Below, piece by piece: positions 10,443-21,610 of a stretch of 64,000 nucleotides of DNA. Below the pieces are notes generated by a model. That model was given only the letters and a program-made list of their open reading frames with translations, was not told the DNA's origin and ran no database searches. Positions within the stretch are counted from its first letter, which is position 1, and every line of letters starts with the position of its first letter. The position numbers were made by a program, and so were the translations under genes. Source of the DNA: Ascochyta rabiei (Eukaryota > Ascomycota > Dothideomycetes > Pleosporales > Didymellaceae); the NCBI RefSeq assembly GCF_004011695.2, contig NC_082406.1:1302001-1366000 (forward strand). Direction: 5' to 3'.

Positions 10443-11630
10443 TCAGGTAAACCGAGTGACCCTCTTGACGCCCCTCCTCTTCTGACTCATGACCCTCCTC
10501 ACAGGCCGGGTAGTGCCCCTTCTGAGCCCGCGCTCGCTCCGAGTGCTAGCAGCAAAAGCCGGCGTGAAGCGCGTGATGGCGCATATGGTGCAGGGCTTGC
10601 CGAGCTGGTCCGCGTGGGCGGCGTGGAAGGCACGGGTGCCGTAGAGACGCAGGGCCATGGCTTCGACGTCGATGCGCAGGACCCAGGCCGAGCCGGGGCC
10701 GGGTCCGCGGATGACGGGCGAGTTGAGGAGCGTGGGGATGCTGAGGTGGTATTGGCGCTCTACTTCGTCGACGGTCTGGGGGAGTGGGGTTAGCTGTGTG
10801 CGTGGGCGTGGGCGTGGGCGTGTGAGATGAGAGCAAGGGGCACGTACCAAGGTTTGTCTGTAGAAACAATCCTCGCATGCGGCGATTAAACGCTTCACTA
10901 CGGGAAACGGGTAACAGTCCAGCCCGACGTGGCAGTATATGCAGAGTCTCGGCGCGTGCTGCAGCCACAGTCGGCGGTACACGATGTGGCTCAGGTCGGG
11001 ATACACGCAGGCCGCGCCGTGCGTGTCGAAGTGGGCAAAGGGCAGGTTGAACATGTTGCACGTCCGCACCAGGTGGCCGCAGTAGCTTTCGACGAGGCCA
11101 TGGAGGCGTCGCGAGGTCAGCGAGAGGACGTGGAAGGGATGGCGCAGGGTGTTGAAGTCGAAGATGTCGGCGGCCCAGCGGCGTGCGTCCGGCAGCGTGG
11201 TCAGGTCTTCGCGGTTCTTGATCTCGAGCTTGGTCTGGCGCGGGAAGTCGTGGGCGCTCTGGGCCTCGGTGAGGCCGGGCAGGCGCGAGCGGGGGTGGAC
11301 GAGGTGGGAGAGGATCTGGTTGACGATTTCGACGGGGAGGCGTTCGAGGGAGCTCTTGGTCAAGGTGCTGGTGGTTTGGGTGTGCGAAGTGCTCAGTTGG
11401 TGTGCCGGGTACAGCGAGTCCAGCGGCAGCAGCGAGAGCGCAGGAAAGTCATCGTTGTTGTCATTGTTTTCATTGTTGTCATTGTTGTTGTCGTTGTTGT
11501 GGTTGTGGTTGTCATTGTTGTTGACGTTGTGGTTGTGGTTGTCGTCGTCGTCGTCACGGGCCAGCGTGGCATCGAGATGGTGGTGGTGGTGGTAGTGGAT
11601 TACGCGGGGGAGGGACAGAACAGCGGCCAT
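10443..11630 (-). CDS. F-box domain protein
   Basis: ATG 11630 (MAAVLSLPRV) is preferred over an in-frame start at 11672. The first ~60 residues hold a His run and a long Asp/Asn/His-rich stretch. An F-box follows (SLERLPVEIVNQILSHLV). The rest contains FHVLSLTSRRLHGLVESYCGHLVRTCN and a Cys cluster, LCIYCHVGLDCYPF with ACEDCFY, that could bind a metal. A 72-nt intron (10776-10847) with a GTACGT donor and a CTAAC branch point is very likely: it removes an out-of-character Arg/Pro stretch and keeps frame, giving YRQTL joined to TVDEVERQYH. The Arg-rich tail ends in KRVTRFT. F-box proteins link substrates to SCF ubiquitin ligases through Skp1; the substrate is unknown. Confidence 0.75.
   Translation of the reverse strand: MAAVLSLPRVIHYHHHHHLDATLARDDDDDNHNHNVNNNDNHNHNNDNNNDNNENNDNNDDFPALSLLPLDSLYPAHQLSTSHTQTTSTLTKSSLERLPVEIVNQILSHLVHPRSRLPGLTEAQSAHDFPRQTKLEIKNREDLTTLPDARRWAADIFDFNTLRHPFHVLSLTSRRLHGLVESYCGHLVRTCNMFNLPFAHFDTHGAACVYPDLSHIVYRRLWLQHAPRLCIYCHVGLDCYPFPVVKRLIAACEDCFYRQTLVRAPCSHLTRPRPRPRTQLTPLPQTVDEVERQYHLSIPTLLNSPVIRGPGPGSAWVLRIDVEAMALRLYGTRAFHAAHADQLGKPCTICAITRFTPAFAASTRSERGLRRGTTRPVRRVMSQKRRGVKRVTRFT
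11450..11600. repeat. trinucleotide-like low-complexity tract inside the F-box gene
   Basis: GTT/GTC/GTG-rich on the plus strand, encoding the Asp/Asn/His-rich N-terminal stretch of the F-box protein on the minus strand. The antisense frame encodes poly-Val and should not be annotated. Confidence 0.8.
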
Positions 11631-12522
11631 TGAATGAGCAGACACGCACGGCACACGGCACACGGCACGCACAGCACAGGACAGAGGGCAGAGGCGGGCA
11701 GCAGCGGGCAGCGGGCAGCGGACAGAGGCTGGATGAAGGATGCAGCCATGCAGACAGCCGGGGCAGGGCGTGCCTTATACTGGCTGGGCTGGCGACGAAG
11801 AAACGACCTGGCGACGAGATACGGCACAGCGGTCAAGCAGGCCAGCAGTCGAGGGCAGTCGGGATGCCGACGAGGAGTGCCCCTCGCTGTGAGTGGCCGT
11901 GGACGTCTGGTTGCGGCGCAGCGACGGGACTCGACGGGCACGGCTGCATGCCAGATCACGCACGCGTCGGATCGGTGCTAGATGAGGCCATGAGCAGATT
12001 GGCGAGCGCAGCACGGCGAGCTGCTTTGTCGTCGCCGCGCGAGTCGGTATCGTTGACCGACAGGGGGGTTGCGCCCAGCTCCGCGCCCAATGAGGAGCGT
12101 GGAACGGGTGCAGATACATAATTACTGTGTACATTCACACATGCGGTGTGTGTGTGTATTTGTTTCTTGGCGGATTTGTGCAAGAGAGTCGACCCGTGCT
12201 GTAGGGATGGAGTCTTAGCACGGGCTCTTATTCCAGGCCTGTTGGTTGCTGATGGATCCTCAAGGGCGTGCGTGCCATGTCGTTGCCGGCGACTCCATAG
12301 GGGGGGGGGTATCTTAGTAAGCATACAATACGTCCACACGTGCAATACTACGAGCTTTGTACAAAATTGGGGCTACACATCGCATGCCTTTGTCCCGGCC
12401 AATGAGCGGCGGCGACGGCAACCAGCGCCCCCAACTGCACGGCGACCCTTGACACGCAGCCAATAACCTCGTACCCACCACTGCGTCTCTCTACGCCGCT
12501 GCGTCTCACGTCTCGTCGGTCT
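11631..12522. other. intergenic region between F-box and SIR2 genes
   Basis: Divergent promoter region. It contains CACACGG/GCACAC repeats just upstream of the F-box start, a short GT repeat near 12145 and an 11-nt G run near 12300. No coding sequence was recognised. Confidence 0.5.
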
Positions 12523-12523
12523 T

Positions 12524-12561
<38 letters not shown>

Positions 12562-12607
12562 TGTCTGTGTCTGCGTCTGTGTCTGCGTCCGCGTCCACGT
12601 CCGCGTC
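12523..12607 (+). repeat. TCTGCG hexanucleotide array
   Basis: About fourteen units of TCTGCG or near variants (TCTGTG, TCCGCG, TCCACG). It ends 27 nt before the proposed SIR2 start codon, so it probably lies in the 5' leader or core promoter. Confidence 0.9.
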
Positions 12608-12634
12608 TGCTCACTGGCCGCCCAGCAGACGACC

Positions 12635-14327
12635 ATGGCTGCTCAGGCCCGCACAGGTCCTGAAGGCGCCCAGGCCCAGGCCGCCGTGCGTGGTGCGCCG
12701 AGCGCACAGCACCTCGCCAGGGACGCCTCTGCCGCCAGGGACGCCGCCGACGACGACGACGACGACGATGTCGAGGGCGCCGTGTGGGAGACGGCCTCGC
12801 TCTTCGAGGAGATACTCGACGACGTCGCCGCCTTCGAGCACTCCACCAACAGTACGCCGCAGCCACGCCACGGCCCACCACCCACCACCCACGGCCCGCC
12901 CACTGCTAACACCCCACCCAGACACCGAGACATGCACCGCCGACGAGGCCCGCCGCCTGCGCCAGCGTCTCCACGCCGTCGGTGCCAGCCAGTTCGTCAT
13001 GGAGAACATCACCTCGGAAAGGATGACGGCCCGCAAGCTGTGCACCGCCTTCAGCGTCCGCATCCCCCGCTTCCTCGACGATGCCCCCGACGAGAGCTTC
13101 TACCAGCTGCTCGGCCTGGCCATCAACCGCGAGCTGAACAAGCGCCCGCGCCTCGACCAGTACCGCTCCCTCGACGACGCCGCCCGCCTGCTGCAGGACC
13201 GCTCCAACGTCATGGTCATCACCGGCGCCGGCATCTCCACCAGCCTGGGCATCCCCGACTTCCGCTCCAAGAACACGGGCTTCTACTCGCGCCTGCGCGC
13301 CATGGGCTACGACGAGCCCGAGCAGGTCTTTGACATCCACAACTTCGACGAAGACCCGCGCATCTTCTACCAGCTGGCTGGCGACATCGTCCCCGACCTG
13401 AAGAAGTGGACCCCCACCCACGAGTTCATCCGCCTGCTGCAGGACAAGGACAAGCTGCTCACAAACTACACCCAGAACATCGACAACGTCGAAGCCAACG
13501 CCGGCATCCGCAAGGAGAAGCTGATTCAGTGCCACGGCTCCTGGGCCACGGCCACGTGCAGAAAGTGCAAGTACAACGTTCCCGGCGAGGACATCTTCGA
13601 CTCGGTGCGCGCCATGAAGCCGGCCGAGTGCAAGCGCTGTGTCGCCGAGATTGCGAGCCAGAAGCCCGGCCTGAAGCGGAAACGCACCTCCAACGGCCAC
13701 GCCAACAGGAAGAAGCGCTCGAGCGACGAGGACTCGGAGTCGGACGGTGCCTTTGACATACCCCAGCCCGGCATCATGAAGCCCGACATCACCTTCTTTG
13801 GCGAAGCGCTGCCAAACGACTTCTTCGACCATCTAAAGGATGTCGACAAGGACAAGGTCGACCTCGTCATCGTCATGGGCACGAGCATGAAAGTCGCGCC
13901 CGTCTCCGAGATCCCCAACTTCCTGCCCCGCCATGTGCCGCAGATCTTCATATCGCGAGACGTAAGTCCAACACCCCGCATTCGACTGAGCTTTTCGCAC
14001 TAACATCTGCAGCCCATCCATCACATCAACTTTGACATCCAGCTGCTGGGCGACTGCGATGTCATCGTCGCCGAGCTCGCGCGCCGTGCCGGCTGGAAGC
14101 TGGACCACGACATGCTGCCCGAAGACCAGACCGTGGACGTTGTGTGCATTGACGAGGAAGAGCACGAGTACGGCGTCAAGCTGCGAAACGCGAAGCCGGT
14201 AGTCGAGCCTCGGACGGAGCTCAGGCTGGAGACGATGAAGCAGGCCGAGCTCGAGATCGAGACCGAGCCAAAACACACGACACGCACAGACCGAGAAAGC
14301 AAGAACCCACAGCTCAAAGTCGAGTAG
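12635..14327 (+). CDS. SIR2/HST1-type NAD-dependent protein deacetylase
   Basis: Three exons (12635-12851, 12922-13961, 14013-14327) encode about 523 residues. Exon 1 has an acidic run of seven Asp. Exon 2 begins with the helical SIR2 N-terminal domain (DUF592; from [11 protein letters not shown] to [17 protein letters not shown]). The sirtuin core follows: [27 protein letters not shown], the catalytic His in QCHGSW, Zn ligands in CRKC and [15 protein letters not shown] and [16 protein letters not shown] basic, Ser/Asp/Glu-rich insert ([17 protein letters not shown]) between the Zn module and the Rossmann fold looks like a nuclear localisation and phosphorylation segment. The DUF592 domain points to the SIR2/HST1 subgroup rather than HST2, so a nuclear histone deacetylase in silencing is expected. 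ATG 12635 is chosen because it splices in frame to exon 2. Confidence 0.92.
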
Positions 14328-14767
14328 CACGAGGCGTTTGAGGATCCGCGACACAAAGACGACGACGGTTGGGCGAGGAGCGATTACTACCATTGCGGGC
14401 GTTGAGGGCTACAGAGGGCATTTCTGCACGGCGTTGTTCGGTACTGCATAATGAGCGGGCGGGATTGCGGGATTGGGTGTTCACGACTGGGCTTGGCAGA
14501 TTGATACCAGAAGACGTGTTGCGATCTTTTCATAGACTATGCAGTTTCTCACTTTCTCTCATCTCGTACCCGAACGTCTACGAATGCCAAGCCATGTGCG
14601 TAGGGCTGGAGCATGTGCCCACGCGATGACTGGCCCCACACGGGACTACGCGCCGCGCTAGTGGGCTTTGGAGCTTCAACCTGCGGTTCAGCTTTCTCCA
14701 CAGGAAAATACCAGCAACAGCCCTACACGACCAAGCTCACCCCTTTTCAGACGCCGGTCCGCGCACC
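14328..14767. other. intergenic
   Basis: 440 nt between the co-oriented SIR2 and RPP40 genes. No gene is supported. The stretch should hold the SIR2 3' end and the RPP40 promoter. Confidence 0.5.
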
Positions 14768-15931
14768 ATGCTGGACCTGCACCGCCCTGACGCCTCGAGC
14801 GATACCAAAACCTACTTCTCGCACAGCATCCTGCCCGCGTACATGGACCCGCTCAACACGTCGACCAAGAAGAAGCCCTTCTCCACATTCGCCGCACAAC
14901 CGCACAGCCACACGCTCGACCTCGTCCTGCCTGCTGAGCTGTGGGATGTCGTGCGCGCGTACCCCGGGCCCAACGAAAGTGTGTACGCGCGCGCTTTCCT
15001 CAAGTTATCCGACATCCTCGACCAAGACTTTCTCGATGCCTATGTACGGCAGGGCATGGTGAGTCTGCTGAGCGCCGGGCGCGAGAAAGTGGACACGCGG
15101 ATCGAGATCGTGCGAGGGGTGCTGCGGATCGAGATGGATCGGCCGACGTACGAGCGCGCGGGGCTGGTGGGCGTAGCCATGGAAGACGGGGGTAAGAAAC
15201 ACGCGCGCGCACGGTGGAGGGTGGAGTACAATCTCACGCTGCCGTCGGCGCGGAAGGGAAAGAAGGGATTTGAGCGGTTGCGCTGGGCGGCGCGGAACGT
15301 GCTGAATGAGAGCAAGAGTTGGCTGTTCTGTAGCGCGAATCCATCGTTTGGAGAGAGTGTGAGCGATGGGAGAGAGGTGTTGAGCCAGCATGCGCCCAAG
15401 ATTTTCAAGCTGGAACCAGAGGTTACGACATTAAAGGGGACAGTCGTGCCCAAATTCAATGTTTGCGGGAATGGTTTATCCGGGTTGTACGACCAGGACG
15501 ATGCGCTTGCGCTGCTAGAATGGCTGGACATGCTCAGCTTGGGCTCAAGCAGGACCAACGAGAGCGACAGGGTAGACAGCCATCTGTGCCGCTACGACGT
15601 CCCCGAGTTCGGTCACGGTACGGAAACGTGCGAGCTCGTGCGAGTGCGATGGCATGGCTTCATCACGCCCGAGTTCGCGAAAGATCTGTTTCTAGCGGTG
15701 TGGAAGAGCGGGTTTAAAGCCAAACACGAAACAAACAAAAGGAAGGGCAGCATCGTCCAGCACGATCAAGATGGTGATAGAGATGAGAATGACACTATGG
15801 AGGGCACACAGGATGAAAACAAGACAGAGAAGTGGTTCAAAATGAGTGCGCAGGCATTCGGAGGCAAGAAGGCGTGGTCGCTCATGCAGTTCCCCAACCG
15901 AGAAACGCTGGTGTGGGAAATCGAGGCTTGA
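14768..15931 (+). CDS. ribonuclease P 40 kDa subunit (Rpp40 family)
   Basis: An intronless frame of 387 residues with start context ACCATGC. It follows the Rpp40 family layout: YFSHSILPAYMDPLN and KKKPFSTFA near the N-terminus, LDLVLPAELWDVV, YARAFLKLSDILDQDFLDAYVRQG, a segment giving VLRIEMDRPTYERAGLVG, WRVEYNLTLPSARKGKKGFERL, and the C-terminal VRVRWHGFITPEFAKDLFL. Rpp40 is a protein subunit of nuclear RNase P/MRP, which trims the 5' leader of precursor tRNAs. A charged Asp/Glu/Asn insert (residues ~325-355) near the C-terminus looks disordered. Recognition is by family memory of these blocks; the overall order and length agree. Confidence 0.8.
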   Translation: MLDLHRPDASSDTKTYFSHSILPAYMDPLNTSTKKKPFSTFAAQPHSHTLDLVLPAELWDVVRAYPGPNESVYARAFLKLSDILDQDFLDAYVRQGMVSLLSAGREKVDTRIEIVRGVLRIEMDRPTYERAGLVGVAMEDGGKKHARARWRVEYNLTLPSARKGKKGFERLRWAARNVLNESKSWLFCSANPSFGESVSDGREVLSQHAPKIFKLEPEVTTLKGTVVPKFNVCGNGLSGLYDQDDALALLEWLDMLSLGSSRTNESDRVDSHLCRYDVPEFGHGTETCELVRVRWHGFITPEFAKDLFLAVWKSGFKAKHETNKRKGSIVQHDQDGDRDENDTMEGTQDENKTEKWFKMSAQAFGGKKAWSLMQFPNRETLVWEIEA

Positions 15932-18900
15932 ACGGTCTGCTTGTTTCAAGCCAGCATATCGTGTACGCTACACTCAGCTTGGAGCGTCCACGATTGTCGT
16001 CCCGTGGTCCAACATCTGGGCCAAATCATCCAAATCCACAAGGTGTGCCAGTAGTCTAGCCTCACAGTCTAAGCACAACGACTCCGCGGTGACACATCGT
16101 AATGGACCGAGAAACAAAAGACAAAGACGCAGCTCCGACATCGCCAACAAGCACACTCCATGCGATAGCCACATCCAGCTAAATTGCTAGTTACGGCTAG
16201 CACCATCTGCGTGTACCACTCTGCATTTTGTAGACACATCCAGAGACGACGTCGAGCTCGACACCAACTATCGTCGTCAGCACATCCTCCGAGCCACGAC
16301 TGCGCAAACGGCTATCCTTGCAATGTGTTGAAGCACATCTCTGCGAGCAGAGTGTCTAGGAAATGTGTCGTGCTGCTCGAGCACGGAGTCTCTCTCACCC
16401 TACCAGTCATCAAATCCGAGTCTTCTAACGCGAGTCTTCAAACCACGAGCAAAGCGAGCAAAATAGGCAAATCAGGATCCTCGAGAGAAGCACTGCAACA
16501 CCCTCAGCCAGAATCTCGGCCTGGGGTCTCGATACCCCACGAACATGAGCGTTGAGCCTTGAGTGAGTGCTGTAGTATCACGCGCTAGCTCAGTCAGGCT
16601 GTTTGGTCTAAATAGCTCGTCAAGTGCCTCGCGAAGCAAGCAGAGTGAAAACTGGCGCACCTGGATCCTTGTATCAACGCCCGTCAACGTCCAGCACCCT
16701 GGGATCCCTCCGCCTGCCATTTCGATTCTCTTGGTGTTAGTACTCCAACCAGGACGTTACGAGTTGCCGTTGCGTTTGCTGGTACTGAATGCTGCATGTT
16801 TGATGAACTAGCAGGGCGGTGTTTGTGGATGAGGCGTTGACGTCGGGAGAGATGGATCAGAGTCAGTGAATGCAGTGGTGCTGTTCAAAAAGACTGCTTT
16901 ACACTCTACTAGATTGGATAGTAGAGAGAATCAGTCTTGTACAATCTACCACTTGCTAGAACCAACAAACCCACTGTCCAATGTTCAACCTCTGTTCGTG
17001 TACAGATAGTTAGACGTAACACCGCCTCCCCATCCCAAGCCCCCTCCACGCACAGTCTCGCGGACCGAACACACAACGTACCTCTAGACTTGGTCACACG
17101 CAGCTACTTGACCCTCCACTCGTGCGCCTCTTTTCGAGATTATAACGGCAGCTGATTTCACGGCAAATACACCCCTCACGCGTATGTCCGTCTAACATGT
17201 ATTTGCTCAATCAAAGTGTGCTCGGGCGCGGCAAGTGGCTACGTGGACAATCCCAATATACGGCAGATCACGTTGCAGTGTATGATACGTGCAATGTCTT
17301 TGGTGAACACCACTCCTGTAGACTCTGATTTGTCTCGTATCTAGAAACGAATCTACCGCTATCGAGCATTACTCTTCTACTCGCTCAAGTTTTTGGTAGT
17401 ATGTTCCTCTTCCCCGTCCTATGACTATCGATGCTGGCACCTTGGATCTTCTCGAAGGGTGGATTGGTTCGGTAAGGTTGACCTGTGTGTAGTTGGTTCT
17501 GGCTGACTTCGATGCATGATGACGATGGAGATGATGATTGGAGACTGGGTAGATGGCATGGGAGAGGGGTAAGAAAAGCAGCCTTGAGTCTGAGACATCA
17601 CAGCTTACCGTAGCAAGGCTCTTGAGTACTCGGAATCTCTCTAGGGCTTCCTCCCCTCCCACCTCAGTCGTGTGACAAGCAGGAACGTGCTGTGATACTC
17701 TGCAGAAAGCTCGGCTATTCTGAACACTGGCGAGGTGTCACAACCGCTCGAACCCCTACCCGTTGACCTTGACGATTGCGTCCTGGTGAGTAAATGCATT
17801 CACCGGCCAGTTTGGATGCCACAATTTAGTTTGCGGCCTCGAGCTAGAAACACACGCGAGAGATATCGAGTAGCACATCATATCATGGTGTTGATTACAT
17901 CCGGCTCCAAGCCCACTACAGCGTCTTGCATGTTGACACTGACATGCCGGGTCTTAGTCGCAGTGGTGATTGGCCACTGTAGACTGCTGACTGAACACAT
18001 GGGATGGACTGAGACAGGGAACCTGCTGCCGGTGTCGGCAGTTGAGAACCGACCTGCATGTGCCAGGAGATCATGCGAGTGGTAATAGCTGGTCTACGTA
18101 GCATATGTCCGTGTGACGCGAAGCTCCTCTGGTACCGAAGGAAGGTACCAGGTCTGCGTGAGGTTCTGACTCGACGTCTTGCTAGACCGATGAAGTGCTG
18201 AATCAAGGCTGATGTCTTGATCGTGTATTTTTGCCTTTCATGGAAATCTCGGTGAGTGGGCTCGTATGACGTGTCTGCACAGCTGCCAGGCATTATCTTA
18301 CTACATGACATGTGCCTATTTGTAGACCATGAGCAATGGCAAGCAGGCAGGCTTTGCGCGTGCATCAGGGCAGCTGCTTATTCACAGCACACATTTACAG
18401 CAGCACTAGACGGTGCTAAACCTTGGAACCCAACATGCATGTTCAGCTTGAGCTTGTTGTTGGCTGTCCTACCGTTGTCTCGGTACTTGTCGGCATTTGT
18501 GTCCACTGAAGTCTTTTAGCTGCTATTTGATCGCATAGCTTAGTGCTTATGCTGGCGGCATGGCACGCTGCTTTATCAATAGCTTGCCCGTCGCTAGCTC
18601 AGCACTCCTAACGAGTCAGTCGAGACCATCACTAAGGCTCACCTGACATTGCTGAGTGAGGCGTACTTCGTACATCGTCTGCATTGCCCGCTGAGAAACG
18701 TGGGCAAGTCCGCCATATCCGTGCCCCTCGTATGTAGACACCGATCTGGTAATCTACGCTGACTGTGTTGTACATTGCAGCGTCCAAATATCCGCAAAAT
18801 TCTGCTTGCTCGAATCTATGATCAGCACGGATGCTGCGAACTCTCCGCTAACGTGTTGTGTATCAGGAGTCAACTTTGCAAAAGGTTGCGCGATGCTGCG

Positions 18901-19442
18901 AGAGCAGCGTTGATTAGATCAGATGAGAGCAAAGACTTCTTGAACTCTTGTCTTGTTGTTGGTGGATACTGGTAGCGCGGAACGCCATTTCTGAAACCAA
19001 CGAACCGATATCTCGAGCGTATACGTCCAATATTGATTTTATCGGTGAGCCTGCTGGGCCGCAGTAGAATGCACTGCAGTACGGAGGAGCTCGCAGTATG
19101 TCGGAAGGTCCGTCACATGTGCAGCCTCGTATCGCTCTCGACATATGCCGACCGACCAGTGATGGGAGAGATGAGAAAGCTTGAACAGACTCGTCGTATT
19201 GATGTGTTGCCGGGCAAATGTTCCGCGCTCGAGGGAGGCCTAAATTCGTCTCCGCATTTTGGGTTCCATCTCACACTAACATCCGTAGCGTCCACTCAAC
19301 AAAACATGGTTTCTTTACCTGCAAAGACTTAAGCGCAGCGCGTGTGCAGGAATACCCCCGACTTTGTGGTAGTCGGTAGCGAGAGCCTGAATTGTTTGCG
19401 TGAAACATAACTGAATCCAGACATCCAAGTGCTCTGGTGCCG
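15932..19442. other. gene-poor tract
   Basis: About 3.5 kb in which I find no domain, splice structure or RNA gene. Open frames are short (under ~125 codons), on both strands, with unremarkable composition. No long tandem or inverted repeat was noticed by eye. It may be a degraded repeat or long regulatory sequence. Confidence 0.4.
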
Positions 19443-19943
19443 TTATTCTGGATACGCGGATCCCTCTCTTTCCGCGATCAGCTGATCACTTCGCGCACAC
19501 CATGAGCAACGACTACCAAGCTGACTGCGGCTTGGCAACAAAGTCGTTCTACCACAGACACCACGAGTAATACTCCCGAACGCTGCAGTACTTGTCGTCG
19601 GAATGTCGAGCGTGCAGACCTGAATGATGAAAACGCCCCAAGAGGCACAGCACACCGTCGCGCCTCCATTGATGACCTTGACATTTGTCTGATGTAGCCC
19701 AAGCGCCAACCTAAGCGATTTCGGATATTGATTGAGGAGATCCATACCCTGGGGCGATCGGATTTCCGTTATCGTAGGCGCGCCGCGATTCTGCACAGCG
19801 TTGCCACGCTACCGCCCGTGTAACCCGAGATCCTCGTGTTTCTCACACTGCGGTCCGGGCCCAGAAGTCGTGGCACACGTACCTATCTGGACGGCGAGCA
19901 GTAACGCTGTGGCGGGGTAAGCGAGTGCTTTGCTAAGCATGGC
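19443..19943 (-). CDS. possible small secreted Cys-containing protein (weak)
   Basis: On the minus strand an ATG at 19943 opens a hydrophobic signal-like start (MLSKALAYPATALLLAVQIG) followed by a good GTACGT donor. A frame from about 19796 to 19443 carries VNGG-like and VCCASWGVFIIQVC segments and several Cys. I could not settle one splice model that keeps frame throughout, so this may be chance. If real it would be a lineage-specific secreted protein. No family is recognised. Confidence 0.2.
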
Positions 19944-20348
19944 AGGGGTGATCTGCAGGGATGATCTGCAGGGGTTGTTGCAGGGATGAGATCGCACAAC
20001 CCCACACAACCTTGTGCTGTGGCGCAGTGGAGTCGCTTGTTCATGACTGCACGGATTGAGGCATCTCTGTGCATACTGCGAAGGTTTGTTTTTCTAGAAC
20101 ATGTCATGTCACGCGCATCATAAGCACCAAGATAGAACAAGCGGGTTAAAGATATTGTGACATCTCGACAGCGATTTAGCCTGGCGTGGGCGGAGGGAGA
20201 TGCGGGGTTGAGTACTTGATTGAGATATTATGAACTCGTGCTACGTATTAATGCAGTGGATTATATGGTATCGACCAAGGGAATCAACGCCAAAGCGATG
20301 AGATGATGAAGATGCAGAAATGCTAGATCAGTCGTCGCCAGAAATCTA

Positions 20349-21610
20349 TCAATTCCATCCGAAGTGCCCACCTGCTTTCTTGCAAGCTGACACCGAGGCT
20401 GTTGGAGTGACTGTAGTGTACTTTGTGAAAGTGGCGCCCCAGGTGATGGTCTTTGTGGTAGTCGCCCAGCCAAGTTGAAGTCGCGTCTTCGTACGTGTAG
20501 GCAGCGTGGTTGTGTGGGTGAGGACTCCAGAGAAGACAGTGGCAGGTGGCAGCGTTGACGTGCTGGTTTGAGTAAAAAGAACGGTCTCCGTGGTAGTAAT
20601 AGGATCAGCAGTGATAGTAGTCGTTGTAGCGATAGGAGTTTCAGCAGTCAGAGTAGTAGTTGGAGTGTCTGGAGCGCGGCGTTCGAGGCCTTGAGCCTTT
20701 GCGTTGCGCTTCTGCTTGGCTGCTTCAACACGTGCACGCGCCCACTCGTAATCAATAGCACGATCAGATCGGCGTACGTGGCGGCTGTACTTGGGCAGAC
20801 TGGTGGGTGTGGCCAGCGCCGCAGGGTGGAGAAGTGTAGGAGTGAAGCGGCAGGGCTTGTCTGGCTTTCCAGGGCGGCCGGGTGTTGTGCAGGTGGCGGT
20901 CGCTGTCTTTGTAGTTGTACTGAACACCCGTGTCGCATCCAGTCTAGTCTTTGTCATCGTCTTCGTCGACGTTGTCGTTACTGGTTTAGGCGTAATGGTC
21001 TTGGTCTTCTTGGCTGTTGCGCTTGGGACGGTGACAGTTTCGAAGGGACCAACCTCAGTCACAAGCAGCGATGTTGTACTTAGTATCTCAGTTGCGATAG
21101 GAGTGGTGACTGTGCTGAGTGTGACCGTTGGCGTGAATGTGCTCGTAATTTGTGTACCTAATGTAAGGTAGAGATCTGAAATCGTTAATATGGGAGTATC
21201 ATGATAGGCACTTCTTACATACCTCGCTGCCATGCGAAGGGCTGAGCAGGATAATCACCATTGTTACCCAAGATCAGAAGAAGCCAGTGCCCAGAAGACA
21301 TCTGGTTCTTCAAAATCGGACATTTCGACAACTGTGGTTCATCCGCCGGGGTGGTAGGAATATCGTCACAAAGATACTCAGTGTCATCAGGGTCGACAAG
21401 CAAGATGTCCGCAACGCCTGTATTGCACCCTTTAAAAGTGGAAACACTGGTAAACGGATCGCTGGAAAGCGAGTTGATGAAGTAAGACCCCTCATCGACA
21501 AAGTCGACACCGTAAGAGTAGCATACAGAGTCAGGGTCAAATACATCTGAGACGGCCAACGAGAGCAGAGCAGCAAAAGCTGTCAGGGAGAAAGAGCGAG
21601 AGACAAACAT
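20349..21610 (-). CDS. secreted Thr/Ser-rich protein, function unknown
   Basis: Two exons, 21610-21223 and 21175-20349, join at a 47-nt GTATGT-AG intron to give WQR-D-LYLTLGTQ. A signal peptide (MFVSRSFSLTAFAALLSLAVS) starts the protein. The first ~130 residues form a compact domain with about five Cys and the sequences DSVCYSYGVDFVDEG, CNTGVADILLVDP and HWLLLILG. The rest is a long Thr-rich region (many TTT and TxT repeats, likely O-glycosylated), broken by a basic segment (YEWARARVEAAKQKRNAKAQ) with an RR site. It ends in SACKKAGGHFGWN. The layout suggests a secreted or cell-wall protein common in Dothideomycetes. ATG 21610 is chosen over an upstream in-frame ATG at 21682 because it starts the signal peptide. 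Confidence 0.7.

Noticed and set aside
10929..11633. 234-codon plus-strand frame with poly-Val
   Set aside because: Antisense shadow of the F-box gene and its Asp/Asn repeat.
12906..13832. 308-codon minus-strand frame
   Set aside because: Antisense to the SIR2 catalytic exon; GC-rich third positions create it.
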